Shown piece by piece: positions 1-10,559 of a stretch of 64,000 nt of DNA (within the stretch, counting starts at the first letter, position 1; the number at the start of each line of letters is the position of its first letter). Location: NCBI GenBank assembly GCA_014773175.1, contig VXCM01001345.1, forward strand, positions 54,272-118,271, written 5' to 3'. Source of the stretch: Lucifuga dentata. Its lineage: Eukaryota; Chordata; Actinopteri; Ophidiiformes; Bythitidae. The position numbers were made by a program, and so were the translations under genes. The notes under the pieces are model-generated. The model made no database searches, was not told the DNA's origin, and saw nothing but the letters and a program-made list of their open reading frames with translations.

Positions 1-722
1 ATGGAGCAGGCTACAATTTAGCATCATTACCCTTTGAAAAAATAGTCATAAGATTTAAAACACATAACTATCAATCTTATTTCACTCTTTAAAATGATCA
101 GGTCATGTTTGTTTGGTTTGTCACTCTTGATTTGGTTGATTGAGTCATTCACTGACTTACTGACTCACTCGTTCCCATTCAGTTCATTTATTTACCTATT
201 CATAAAGACAAACAGCTGCTGGAGACTGGCAGACGTAAAATAAAATGGAGTCTGCTATTGGGTTCCTGGTCCTGATTCAGTCATCTGCCTTGTTTTCAAT
301 TATAGCATGATGAGGTTTTTAAATCCTCTCCATCTCTGCCTCATGCTTTATATAAAAAAGACTCATAAATGCATCAAAGAAAAATATTGACTTTTGATTT
401 CACTTGGTCTTTCGGCACAAGGAGACAAGCAATCTGCTCCCAGGATAATGGAATAAGATATGATGGGAAGAGGTGTAAAACGGGCTTTAGCTCCCTCTCC
501 TTGGTCATAGTCTGTGACTGATCAGTGGTAATGACAAAACGGAGAAGATACTGTAGGTACTTATAGTATTGTTAATACAGTACATTATAGAGGAAAAGGT
601 CAATAGCAATATGATCACTGGGTGGCAAAAGAACTCCAAAACTCATTGATTGACACACAGTCCTGACATATTATTCCCTTCTAAATTATGGCTAATGTGC
701 TATATCAAATAATTGCCTACTT

Positions 723-767
723 ACTGACTGCTTATGTGGCAGTCACACTGCCACATAAGCAGTCAGT
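723..767. repeat. Perfect hairpin, 21-bp arms, 3-nt loop
   Basis: Arms 723-743 and 747-767 are exact reverse complements (core TGCTTATGTGGCAGT / ACTGCCACATAAGCA) around the loop CAC. It matches no repeat family I know. Possible origins are a template-switch mutation or a degenerate foldback element; an assembly artefact is also possible. Confidence 0.85.
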
Positions 768-1610
768 CACTGTGCAACATAGCATATAAAACTAATACTG
801 ACCCTCCTTTTAGCTCTGTTTTGGTCTCCACAAACTCCTGAGCATCTTTCTTAAATGCTGGACTTTTCTTCATCAGCTAGTCATTAACGTTGTGAGATTT
901 TGGCGCTGGACAGGTATCAGCAGTTGGCTCATCATGGCTTTTTTTTTTTTTTTTTTTTTTAATGGAAAGCACTGCTTGTCTATATAGTAAACTGTGAGAA
1001 ACAGGATTAAAGCTCCACCGAGATGCAAAGCTAGGGTGATATTTCTTTGTCTTTTATAACAAATGGGGAAGAGCACAACAAAAGCCAAAATAAAATAATA
1101 AAATAAAAAGAGAAATGAACATATTTTGGCTTATGTGTACTTTTTTTTTAACATTTGCTACATGTGGTATACTGTATATAACAAAGAAAAATTTAACAGA
1201 GTGCAAAGTATAAACTGCTTTATTTATCTTAAAATCTTCTCTCAACATAACACTATAGGTTTGCAGCTGATCAATATGCTGTATTAACCTAAAAAAACAA
1301 ACAAACTATAAAATAAATTAACATTGTTGTTTGATGTCTTTGCAATACAGAACATTTTTCCTCACAACCTGCCTCTCTACTCAGGCCATAAGATGCATAA
1401 GCAATGCCAAAACGCAAGAAATTTTTGCGTGCAATCTCTTTACTTCTAGGATTGTGATCTTTATACATACACATATTGTACAGTGATTCTGCACCATGAC
1501 ACTGCTGATTGAATGCATCTCTGACTAGCTGTCAGGATCTAAAGAGAGACTTAAAAATAAACCCTGAAATGGAATATATTTATTTTATTGATTGTTGTAT
1601 TATTATTGAA

Positions 1611-1650
1611 GCAACTTTGGGTATCTAGAAAGGTGCCATATAAATGGAAT

Positions 1651-1703
<53 letters not shown>
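1611..1703 (+). mobile_element. 3' tail of a non-LTR retroposon with (ATT)n end
   Basis: The segment reads GCAACTTTGGGTATCTAGAA then GGTGCCATATAAATGGAATG followed by ATT repeats to 1703. This is a decayed version of the common vertebrate LINE/SINE tail of the type CTTTGGGTGT..AAGCGCTATATAAAT with a trinucleotide tail. The body upstream is not recognisable, so it is probably a strongly 5'-truncated copy. Family assignment (L2-like) is from memory and tentative. Confidence 0.6.
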
Positions 1704-3498
1704 TATTGGCTTAAGAAGATATTGACACTTTGAATAATCCTGAGGTGAAGTAGTGTGATACAAGAGGGAGAGAGCTTTACTGACCCATAAACTAACATCC
1801 GATTTGGATCAATAAGCTGAGTGGCCAGTGCTGCCTCGAGATACTCGCCATAAATCTCAGGGGGCCACTTATGCTCTCATTAAATTATAAAGGATGTGTG
1901 AGCCATGAAACCCTAACAGTAAAGCATCCCAATGGCTGCTGAAAATAGAGATGCCAAAACAAAAGATTTTTATTACAATCCATGTGGCAACTCAAAAATA
2001 CTATCTCTTAACTATCCTCTTCTGTCATTCCCTGTGGTCAGGAGAGCCTAAGCTAGCTCACATGTGTTTGTTGTGTGTCATATATGCATCAGCAAAATAT
2101 TAACACCTCCCTGGATGTCATGAATTCTGTTTTTGTGGGTGGGAACACTCTTACTGGCTGTCTGTCTCTGCCATGAGGTCTGTAGTCCATCTTGTTGTTC
2201 AAATTTAAATTGCAAATCCATTTAATGTACCTAAGTCAAGAGGGCTAAAACGCAAGCCATGTTGTGTCTGGAAGTTTTTAAAAAATCATGGACCTTGCAC
2301 ATAAGAGGATTACAATTTCATGCGCTAAGAAGAGAGAGACACAAGAAAGAGCCCGGAAACATCACCATCACCCAAACAAAGGGGCAGCCCATGCAACAAA
2401 CAATGTTTTTTTTTTTTTTTTNGTTTTTTGTTTTTTTTTTTTTAATTAACACATCAGTGCATTTCTTTTAATTTCGCATAAAACCCCATAACAAATGGCT
2501 GTATGCTCTAGGTGCATGGAGGAATGGGTGGGTGGAGATTGCTGTGCACTTGGTGATGTGAAACTAATCAGGGAGAAAGAGCAGTTTCCACACTAGTGAC
2601 TTTTCAAGGCCCTGTGGTATAAATATCAACCATCTGTGAGGCCATCTGCATTGGGGTGCTACATCATGCACTGAGGCCAAGCCACCAAATGTAGACAGGT
2701 TGCTTCCCATGGTACTATCTACGCTGCATGTGAGACAAGTAACCCAGAGCAGAATCATTACTATCAACACTGAACCGACCCCTTTCTCAAGTCGCACAGT
2801 CAAATGTTAATACATAAGTGAGGTCATCCTTTAAAGAAGCAAGTATGAAAACCCCAATGCTGTAAAAATGGCCTGTACAGCCACATACGGTACCCTGGTA
2901 CCAGCACTTTTTCTTTGGGAAAAATGCCAAACACAGCTATGATTGATATATTTATATATATATTGGCAGTCAAATGTTTGTTCAATCCAATGTTGTTATT
3001 TGAACTTAGATTACAGTGCAATTACGTGGCTATTCCACAGTCCTTATGATTGCAGGAGCAAGCATGTCTGTTATAACCAGTCATCCATCATAGTTTGACA
3101 GATGATATTGCAAGAGTGTACAGCATTTATCGGTTTTGCTATTGTACAGTGTTGGAGCCCACATGTGTGTCTTCTGAAAAAATGAGCTGCAATCAGATTG
3201 TGACCTTCTATTTTCAGCTGCAATTATGGATTGAAACAGAAATGCAAGAAATGAAACCGTGAGTGTTGCTACAATCTATAGCATGACACAGGACTCAAAA
3301 CTAAGACATCACTTCACCAGTTCATATCTGGATCCTGCATCATTGTCAATTATGTTGAGTCTTTGTGTGTATTTGAGGGTAGAGGGAGAGTGTGTATCTG
3401 TGTGTGTGTTTGCTGGAGACATTGTTTCAAGCTATCTAGTTATTGGAACGGAAAGAACAGGGAAAGGCTGGTGCTGAAGAGCGGGCCACTTGGGGGGN

Positions 3499-3555
3499 GA
3501 GAGAGAGAGAGAGAGAGAAGAAGAAGAAGAAGAAGAAGAAGAAGAAGAAGAAGAA
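3499..3555. repeat. (GA)n then (AGA)n microsatellite after a single-N join
   Basis: Directly after N at 3498, about 30 nt of GA is followed by about 28 nt of AGA. Length is uncertain because of the join. Confidence 0.85.
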
Positions 3556-3964
3556 AAAGCAGGGCTTAATTTTGTCTCAGGGTCCCAGAGCAAAACCCAG
3601 TAGACAACAGAGTTCCCTCATATTGTTTGCTTATCTAACTTAGCCCACGTTCTTGATGTATTTTACACAAAGATGGTGAAGGAGTTCACATTTTGCTGTC
3701 TATGGTGACCTATGGCAGTGGTTTTTTTTTTATGATCAACAGAAATTCAAATACTTATTTTGAAACAATTTAACTTTTTGCAATTTCATTTGTGCAATCT
3801 TACATCTGATAAACCTTTTTCTAAACTGCCATACAAGATTTATCAGATATAATATCAAAATTATACAAAGCTATTCAGGAAATTGTTATTGGTAAAAAAA
3901 AAAAAAAAAAAAAAAAAAGTTTGAAAAAATGATCATCTGTTGTGTTTTATCTGTCTGTTGTTGT

Positions 3965-3992
3965 TGTGTGTGTGTGTGTGTGTGTGTGTGTG
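3965..3992. repeat. (TG)n microsatellite
   Basis: Uninterrupted TG repeat of about 14 units. Confidence 0.9.
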
Positions 3993-4536
3993 CACTTTAC
4001 TGAAACTGAGCTCAACAAGACCCCACACAGAATAGAAATACAGTACATAGAATGCACACAGCAAACCTAGGTCATAATTTAAACAGAAACAATATACATT
4101 TAGAAAAATGTAATGTAAATGATTTGCAAAAATAACATTTCCATAGATTTCAGTTGTTTTCATCCTCTGTCAAAATTTCCAGTCAGGCTTCACCCTAATA
4201 CCAGGGGCACTTTACGAAATACTGGTGGTACATGTACCACAGTCTGAGAATCACTCTCTTAACAGTTATAGTGGTACTGTAAAAGTTTGCAAGATACCTG
4301 ATAATAATGCACACAATAAGATCATTCCACTGCTACAGTATAAATATACAATATAAATCCCTATGTGAATATTATAGTGAAATTAAAGATTTATGATTTT
4401 AAGAATCACCATTGAATCTTAAATATGAAAGATTTTTCAGGCCTAATTAAAAAAAAAAAGAAAAATAGAAGCAACATTGTATTTCACTGTATTTGTTTAT
4501 TTTTATTTTTTTAATTAGTCCTGAGAAATCTTCAAT

Positions 4537-4669
4537 ACTCAGAGACACACTACAAAGACTAAAAGCAAAAAAAAAAACAAAAAAGATGAGTATAAGAGAT
4601 AANACTCAGAGACACACTACAAAGACTAAAAGCAAAAAAAAAAACAAAAAAGATGAGTATAAGAGATAA
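4537..4669. repeat. 66-bp exact duplication around a single N (assembly join)
   Basis: Copies 4537-4602 and 4604-4669 are identical, separated only by N at 4603. The pattern recurs at six other N positions with similar unit length, so it is best explained as unmerged overlapping contig ends. Confidence 0.9.
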
Positions 4670-4811
4670 CAGATAAGAGATAAAAATGATTTTAAAGAAA
4701 ATCATTTTATTCATTTTTATATGAATTAAAGTCAGTCTTTCCTGAACCCTTGCAGGACTCATCCATCCTTTCTTGCCACAGGATGCTCGGGCTGTGAAAA
4801 AGAACTTCAGA

Positions 4812-4936
4812 CTCTAGAGGTCTCCATCCTTCAGCATCCCTCACCAGCCACCTCTTCGCCCTCCTCCGCCCCCNCTCTAGAGGTCTCCATCCTTCAGCAT
4901 CCCTCACCAGCCACCTCTTCGCCCTCCTCCGCCCCC
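4812..4936. repeat. 62-bp exact duplication around a single N, near the clmp promoter (assembly join)
   Basis: Copies 4812-4873 and 4875-4936, both starting CTCTAGAGGTCTCC and ending CTCCTCCGCCCCC, flank N at 4874. One copy is probably artificial, so promoter coordinates left of 4936 are shifted by about 63 bases. Confidence 0.9.
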
Positions 4937-4956
4937 TCCTCCTCCTCCTCCTCCTC
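4935..4956. repeat. (CTC)n tract in the clmp promoter or leader
   Basis: About seven CCT/CTC units just right of the duplicated segment; pyrimidine-rich on the sense strand. Confidence 0.8.
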
Positions 4957-5085
4957 TCCAACATTTTGTGCCGCGGAGGAGGAAAAGAGGAGAGACTGCT
5001 GAGGTGGAGACGGAGGGGACTCTGAGACAACACGTCCCACGCCAGAGCCAGACAGCAACGGAACTTTGATTAGACGCCAAGTGCG

Positions 5086-5264
5086 ATGAAAAGGACGATG
5101 GAGAGGAAGATCCGTGCTTGCTGTCGGGAGTTTTAGGCATGTCGGGCGCGCGTAGTATGTGATGTCCTTGGACTGATATGCTGAATGAAGATTTATTTCT
5201 GTCTGATTTCTCTCCTCATTTGCTGCTTCGTTGTGTTGCACTCATGAACGTGAAGGCAGCCTGA
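5086..5264 (+). promoter_or_regulatory. Chain of four upstream ORFs in the presumed clmp leader
   Basis: Four short ATG-started ORFs lie back to back before the clmp ATG. They are 5086-5136 (16 codons plus TAG), 5139-5162 (7 codons plus TGA), 5162-5176 (4 codons plus TGA) and 5178-5264 (28 codons plus TGA). The stop of the second overlaps the start of the third in TGATG. The last one ends 44 nt before the clmp start codon at 5309. None is in frame with a continuous extension of clmp. If the mRNA starts upstream of them, they would be expected to lower or regulate clmp translation; if it starts after about 5180 they are irrelevant. No claim is made that the peptides are functional. Confidence 0.4.
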
Positions 5265-5308
5265 GCGCATTGTTTCCAGCTCCGTTACATGTGGGATTTC
5301 CTGCCGTG

Positions 5309-5339
5309 ATGTCTGCAATATTTCGCTCTTTGTTTCTGG
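5309..5339 (+). CDS. clmp: clmp coding exon 1 (start codon, first part of signal peptide)
   Basis: This exon holds the start codon and the first ten codons (MSAIFRSLFL) plus the first base of codon 11. It ends at a strong donor, G|GTAAGT at 5339/5340, leaving a phase 1 junction. Joined to exon 2, codon 11 becomes Val and the hydrophobic core of a signal peptide (about residues 7-18) is completed, which is the main reason for accepting such a short exon. The ATG has G at -3 and is the first in-frame ATG after a stop at 5204-5206, so the frame has no earlier ATG start. Members of the CXADR/CLMP family typically split the signal peptide between a tiny first coding exon and exon 2. Four upstream ORFs precede it. 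The join to exon 2 across 52 kb is inferred from phase and sense, not from a transcript. Confidence 0.85.
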
Positions 5340-5743
5340 GTAAGTCACTTCCCATTCCTTTAGAATTAATTAATTCATTTCAAATAATCACTGAAGCGTT
5401 CGCGTGTCATTATCACCGAGGATGTGGCTAATGAGCCTCTGTCTGCCGTTGATCATGTTGTTTTAGATCTGGAAAAGGCTTTCAGGCTTGATCGGAAATT
5501 CGGAATGATGTCAGACTTTGGTTTCATGTGGCGTGTAGGGATCCCTTTGTGACTTTATGAACGTGAATTAAGGAATTGCAATTGGAAATCAGGCGTATCC
5601 GATCATAAATAGGCACAAGTGAGCCTTTATTTCCACATTTTTGGAGTGCTTTAGCTGTTGAATCTCTTTAAAGGTGTAAAAATCCAAGAAATAAAAGTTA
5701 ACTTGATTCTATAAGACCCCTCCCTTTAAAGCCACTAGCCAGC

Positions 5744-5781
5744 TTTTTTTTTTTTTTTTTTTTNTTTTTTTTTTTTTTTTT
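5744..5781. repeat. Poly(T) run with embedded N
   Basis: About 37 T with N at 5764. Similar T runs with a single N occur around 2405-2443, 9429-9463, 12507-12538, 26106-26144, 40797-40830 and 55122-55160; 8646-8660 (T run starting at the N) and 30172-30206 (N in a short interruption) are variants. All lengths are unreliable. Confidence 0.85.
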
Positions 5782-7641
5782 GACCATGTAAATTTTCCAC
5801 CCTTTGGCACAGCTTCAGGTGAGCAAACACGCTTTTTGACAATTATGGGTATCATGGAAAATGTAGACAGAAAAATGTGTGTACATTTATTAACCAGCCA
5901 GATCATATCTTTCAAAGTAGGCTGGACATTTTTCTTAAGCTGTTGCAAATAAATTTGAGGAAGAGATAATGTGCAGTATATGCTTTGGATACATTTTAAC
6001 ATCCTCTCTTGCCTCTCTTTTCAGAAGAGAAAAAGGAAAGCTTCCTTTGTCAATCAGTAAAAACAGCTAATACTGATTTAATCAACCTACCACAACTAGA
6101 AATAATACTACTACAGTAATTTTATAGACCTTATACAAGCAAAATTTAGCTTTAGTTTATTCTGCTGTAGCTGCATGGACTGGAAGTTTATCTTGTGAGA
6201 GAATAATGTAATAATGACTTACAGTCAGCAGTTTTATACTCACTGCTCTCTCTTCACCTGCAAACAAATCTAGGAGTCTACAGGTTGAAGTGTCTCCGTG
6301 TCCTTGGCTTTAGAGTTTGAACAGAGTCGCTCCTCTGAGGAAAAATGCAGGGTTTTCTGTTCTGCACTGATTCCAAAAGGCATGTGTGATGTTACTATAT
6401 GAGGTATTAGATAAAGACATACATCTACATAAATGGATTATAATCCTGAATTAAATAATAACTGAATTTAGTATGTTTCTGATGTGGTGTACTATGTTGG
6501 CCAAATGACAGTGTTCACATACGCTCCTAATCATTTATTAAACATTGTGTAGATTTGCCATGCGAATGTTTACTTTTGTCTTCAGTGTTTGTGCTCAGTG
6601 GTGATGGTCACTGATCCTGTACAAACTAAATGAGCTGAGTCGGCAGTGAGCATTCCACACTTATCTTTTTGGTTTAGTGCATCAGCACTGGTATGTTTAC
6701 TAATGATTGTATTCAAGTTATCTAATAGTTTTGATGATAGCGGTGTAATGGCGATGCACAGTAGAACATGCATGGATAGATGAAAGGTGAAACATATTAT
6801 TTTACCTCTAAATGACTTTTCATTTCCTCCTTATCCTGTAATGTTAGAGGATGGGCTCTATAAAACAATTCATACTGCTGAAAATGATATTTTGATAGGA
6901 TGAATGTTCACTATAGTGCCAACTTGGGTCATGTGTCTCTCATGCGAGAACAAATTTCTCCTCGTCAGCTAAAAGATAATTTTCCCTGACCAAGGTAGAG
7001 GTATATGTACCTTTTCAGGCTAAGAGCTCTGCTGAAGGGCATTTTGCTAAAGTTAGAGTCTGTATTAATACAAATCAACACCGAGGCCAAGTAAAGAGAC
7101 AAAGCCACTGTTTTATTATGAAAGAATCAATAGTAATTAATAGGGCCTCATTTCCTTTTTATTTGGTTTTGGCCTTGCAAGTCCTGAGTTGTCCTTAATT
7201 TAATATCTGTTGGAGATGTAATTTTCACTGTTCACATTACAGATAAGTAGCACAATTAATTGATGCAGAGAGTTCCGTAGGTTCCGTCTGTAACTGTGCC
7301 TATACTAAGTATGAAACAGAACAAGATCAAACAGTGACTTAGCAACAGCCTGGTCCAAAGACAGGTTCACAAGGTAAATGGATTGTGATGGATTGCCTAG
7401 CTGTTCTAGTGTCACCATTAAAAGATTTAGAATCAGGGAATTTAAAAATGATTGTTCGGGAAGTAATAACATACTGTAAGCCATTTGACAGAAATTTAAT
7501 AAGAAAAAGGAACTGTGTGAGCTCCTCGCACGCTCACTTTAATTTAAAAGTGTGTGAACTGGTGCCTTACATTTGTTTCTCCATCATTCTGTAAGATGCA
7601 ATGCAATATCAGTGATGATGGAAGTATAATAGATTATTAAA

Positions 7642-7645
<4 letters not shown>
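5782..7645. other. Intron stretch with nothing recognised
   Basis: Plain AT-rich intron sequence. A CAG|GTGAGC motif at 5816-5824 is the only splice-like site noted; no repeat or gene stood out. Confidence 0.6.

Positions 7646-7676
<31 letters not shown>
7646..7676. repeat. (TG)n microsatellite
   Basis: About 15 uninterrupted TG units. Confidence 0.9.
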
Positions 7677-7677
<1 letters not shown>

Positions 7678-8257
7678 AGAAAAAGGGGTGCTTGGTGTCG
7701 ACATGCATGCATATACAGTATGTGTGTATGTCGCTGTGCGTGGAGAGCAGTGCCTATGTATGCACGTTATTGTTAGATGCAGCTAAAGTGAAGTGTTCTC
7801 AACAAATTTTGTCCCCATTCTATATTTAGCATGTCTGCTGGGGTAGGCAGAGGATCTCTGAAATGTGAAGATGACAGGAAGCTCCTGAGCCAGAGGTTAT
7901 GAAGTGACATCTTGATGTGTTTTTGCCTGAATCACATTCTCACACACACACCCAGCAGACTTCTGACATTCTGACAAACCAAAAGAGCTTTTGATATTTT
8001 GACATGTGGTTACCATATATTCAGGCTACATTTATCTATTTGTTAAACACATTAAAACTCAGCGTTACTAAAAAAAAACAAAAAAAAAAACAACTTCTAA
8101 ATAGTTATTTATTCTATCTAGTTATTTAGAGTATGTGATGAATTTCTGCTTTTGTGGGTCTCAAACCTACATTACAGTATTTAAAGGAGACATACAGACT
8201 TCCATGTTCTATTTTCATTTAGGGGTCTATTTTGAAATTGTGGCATGGTATTAATGT

Positions 8258-8259
<2 letters not shown>

Positions 8260-8290
<31 letters not shown>
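8260..8290. repeat. Poly(A) run
   Basis: 31 consecutive A. There is no upstream retroposon signature I can recognise. Confidence 0.85.
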
Positions 8291-8291
<1 letters not shown>

Positions 8292-8378
8292 CACTGATCC
8301 ACCTCTACTCTCCCTTATTACACCCTTGCTGTGCACACTGAGTGAAAACAGGCCATTTTAGTGCTGTCTCTGTAATAA

Positions 8379-8552
8379 TGGACATTACTGGCAATTTTGC
8401 ATGTTTGAGCCCAATATACGGTATACAATCTGCATACATGTTACACTACTGACAACCATTTCGTAAAACATATTAATAAATTTTAGATTTTTTTTCCAAC
8501 GTCCAGACTGCCATTGGTTTCAGTTCATTCTAGTATGCTATTAAAATCAATA
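8379..8552 (-). mobile_element. TTAA-type inverted-repeat element, copy A (truncated)
   Basis: The reverse complement matches the right part of the full copy at 58616-59064: shared blocks include TAGCATACT.GAATGAACTG, GGGCTCAAACATGCAAAATT and AACATGTATGC. Only the terminal part is kept; the inner boundary near 8552 runs directly into a 28-bp tandem repeat. It is non-autonomous with no ORF. Confidence 0.75.
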
Positions 8553-8553
8553 C

Positions 8554-8620
8554 GCAGGTAGTCAATAGGCAGGTAGTGTAGGCAGGTAGTCAATAGGCAG
8601 GTAGTGTAGGCAGGTAGTCC
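8554..8620. repeat. 28-bp tandem repeat (15 + 13 bp sub-units)
   Basis: Alternating units GCAGGTAGTCAATAG and GCAGGTAGTGTAG occupy 8554-8609, followed by a partial unit to 8620. This is about 2.4 copies of a 28-bp period. It starts where the truncated element copy ends. Confidence 0.9.
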
Positions 8621-10493
8621 ACAAGTGAACGCTGTCTATTACGTTNTTTTTTTTTTTTTTGTCAAAGTAAAGTTTAAGTAAAGTTTATTTAACCAGTCCA
8701 GCAACCACAAACATGAAACATTGATGCTAGCCAAACACTCTCACATTAGCCTCGTAGTTGGTGGGTGTGTTTAAGCAGGTGTGTAAGTGCCTAATTGAAA
8801 TATGTATTGTGATGTTGATGTAAACATGTTGTGGAAGTAAAGGATTCATCAAAAACAATGCTTTCAGGGCAGTTAAGAACCTATGGGTTTGGTTTGCTAG
8901 ATATAATTCATGACATCCACTCTATCTAATTGGCAAATGTTAATGTCCAGGAGTTTATTTGATTACCGTGATGCAGACATTCTGTGTTGCCAGTTTCAGA
9001 ATTTCAGGCAGCATCAAGCATACACTGTACATCCTGCTGCATGACAAATTGTACAATATCTGTGACAAAGGGGAAAGTAGCAAATAACAAGCAGTGTATT
9101 GCTCCAGATAGTTAAAAGACTTCCCTTCCACCTACAATGTCAGCAATTTGACATGCAGAACAAAGTGTAAACAGATTTTCTTCGAGAAAGAATCATATTA
9201 CTCAAAAGGAAATCTGAATGGCTCAGCAAGGGCAGAGCACTCAGGAATACAAAAGCCCGATCAAGGGCGACTGAGAAGGCCTTCAGATGAGTCCAGAGGT
9301 CTGCTCATCCTAAAAACTACTGACCCGTATCATTAACAAACCCTGATTTGCCTCTCCACCCCCCTTCTTCTGAAGTGTATGGCCTTTGAATGATAGTGCG
9401 CTTCCCTGAAAAACAAGCTGTCCTTCCTTTTTTTTTTTTTTTTTTNTTTTTTTTTTTTTTTTTGTACCTGAGGGATTCTTCATGTTTCATTGATCGCTGT
9501 GCTTTTAGTCAGAAGGTCTATTCCATTCTGTCCCAACAAGCCGAATGCCACGCTCAAAATAAGAGTGTTTGTAGGTGAAAGTGTATCTGTTTGTACAGTA
9601 TGTGCTTTCATTTTTACGTTTGAACATCAACGCAGGTTGTACTTTTATAGCACCCAAACACATCCAGGCGTCAGTGAAATGGACATTTTCAATTCAGCCT
9701 TCACTGTCTATTTTTTTTTTTTTACAGTCTTGCTTTGTTTGGCACTTCCCTTCATCTTTGTGCCGTGCCCATAATTTCCAAGCTATCCAAGCATTATTTT
9801 GTATAGGCCTTTTGTCACTTGTAACTCATAAAACACAAGACATGTGCCTTGACAGAGTGGGTTTTGTGTAGTGTTTCTGACCTATAAACCCTCCCCCTTT
9901 TCATCCTTCACCGGGAAAATTACTGCCAGATTATTTTGGAACGTATGAACAGGAACTGCCTATTTCACTTTACTGCTAATCTTTGACAGATGTTCAGCAG
10001 AGGCTCACATTCAGAGTAACTGGAGCCTCATGACATTGCACTACAGTAATATACTGTACTGCTGTATTTACACAAATATATACACACAAATACACACAAT
10101 TTATGTAGGTAAAGTAAAATCCATACATATTACACCTACCTGCTCTCTCAAATATAGATTCACAGTAATAGTGCTATAAAAAAAACTTATTTTTACTGAT
10201 CATCTTTTTATATAAAGCCAGTTAGACAGTTAAGTTTTGCAAAAAAAAAAAGACATGGATAGTAAAAGTGTTTCATAGTTTTAATAAGGTGATGATATTT
10301 TTCACAAGTATTTACATCCATTTTGACAAAGGTCATTTTCTTTCATTCATGTAATCTGGATCCATAATGCTAATTTGTCAAGTTGTAAATGCTCAGACTG
10401 CATTGTGATCGGAATACTATCAAATCAAATCAGATCAAATTTTAATCAGATCTCTGTCAAAACTGAGCAAATAAAATGCAGTGCATACAGTAT

Positions 10494-10552
10494 GTTGCAC
10501 TGCATTTTACTTTGCACGTTGCATGTTGCACTTCATTTTACATTGCATGTTG
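10494..10552. repeat. Degenerate 31-bp tandem duplication
   Basis: Two imperfect units starting GTTGCAC (10494 and 10525), each continuing CATTTTAC.TTGCA. It lies in a stretch rich in TTGCAT words. Confidence 0.6.
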
Positions 10553-10559
10553 TTGTTGA

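Larger units (their letters stand above)
1..4811. other. Upstream flank of clmp, no gene recognised
   Basis: Non-coding sequence left of the promoter. It holds a 21-bp-arm hairpin (723-767), a retroposon tail (1611-1703), poly(T) and poly(A) runs near 940, 2405 and 3894, a GA/AGA repeat (3499-3555), a TG repeat (3965-3992) and an assembly duplication (4537-4669). The short ORFs present are fragments over simple repeats and have no recognisable product. No upstream neighbour gene is visible. Confidence 0.7.
4870..5308 (+). promoter_or_regulatory. clmp: Probable clmp promoter and 5' leader
   Basis: This is the most GC- and CpG-rich stretch near exon 1, with CCGCCCCC, CCGCGGAGG and GGGCGCGCG blocks and a short (CTC)n tract at 4935-4956. 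I see no convincing TATA box; a GC-rich TATA-less promoter is the likely type. The transcription start is not identifiable from sequence; somewhere in about 4900-5250 is plausible. The left part is disturbed by an assembly duplication at 4812-4936. Assignment rests on position before exon 1 and on composition. Confidence 0.45.

Noticed and set aside
3712..4257. Possible hAT-like element bounded by GGCAGTGGTT and AGAATCACTCTC
   Set aside because: The ends only loosely resemble CAGTGGTTCTCAAAC-type termini and no target duplication could be found.
4707..5241. Overlapping 108-115 codon minus-strand ORFs opposite the clmp leader
   Set aside because: They cover the 62-bp assembly duplication and (CTC)n tract; the repeated peptide block is an artefact of the duplication.
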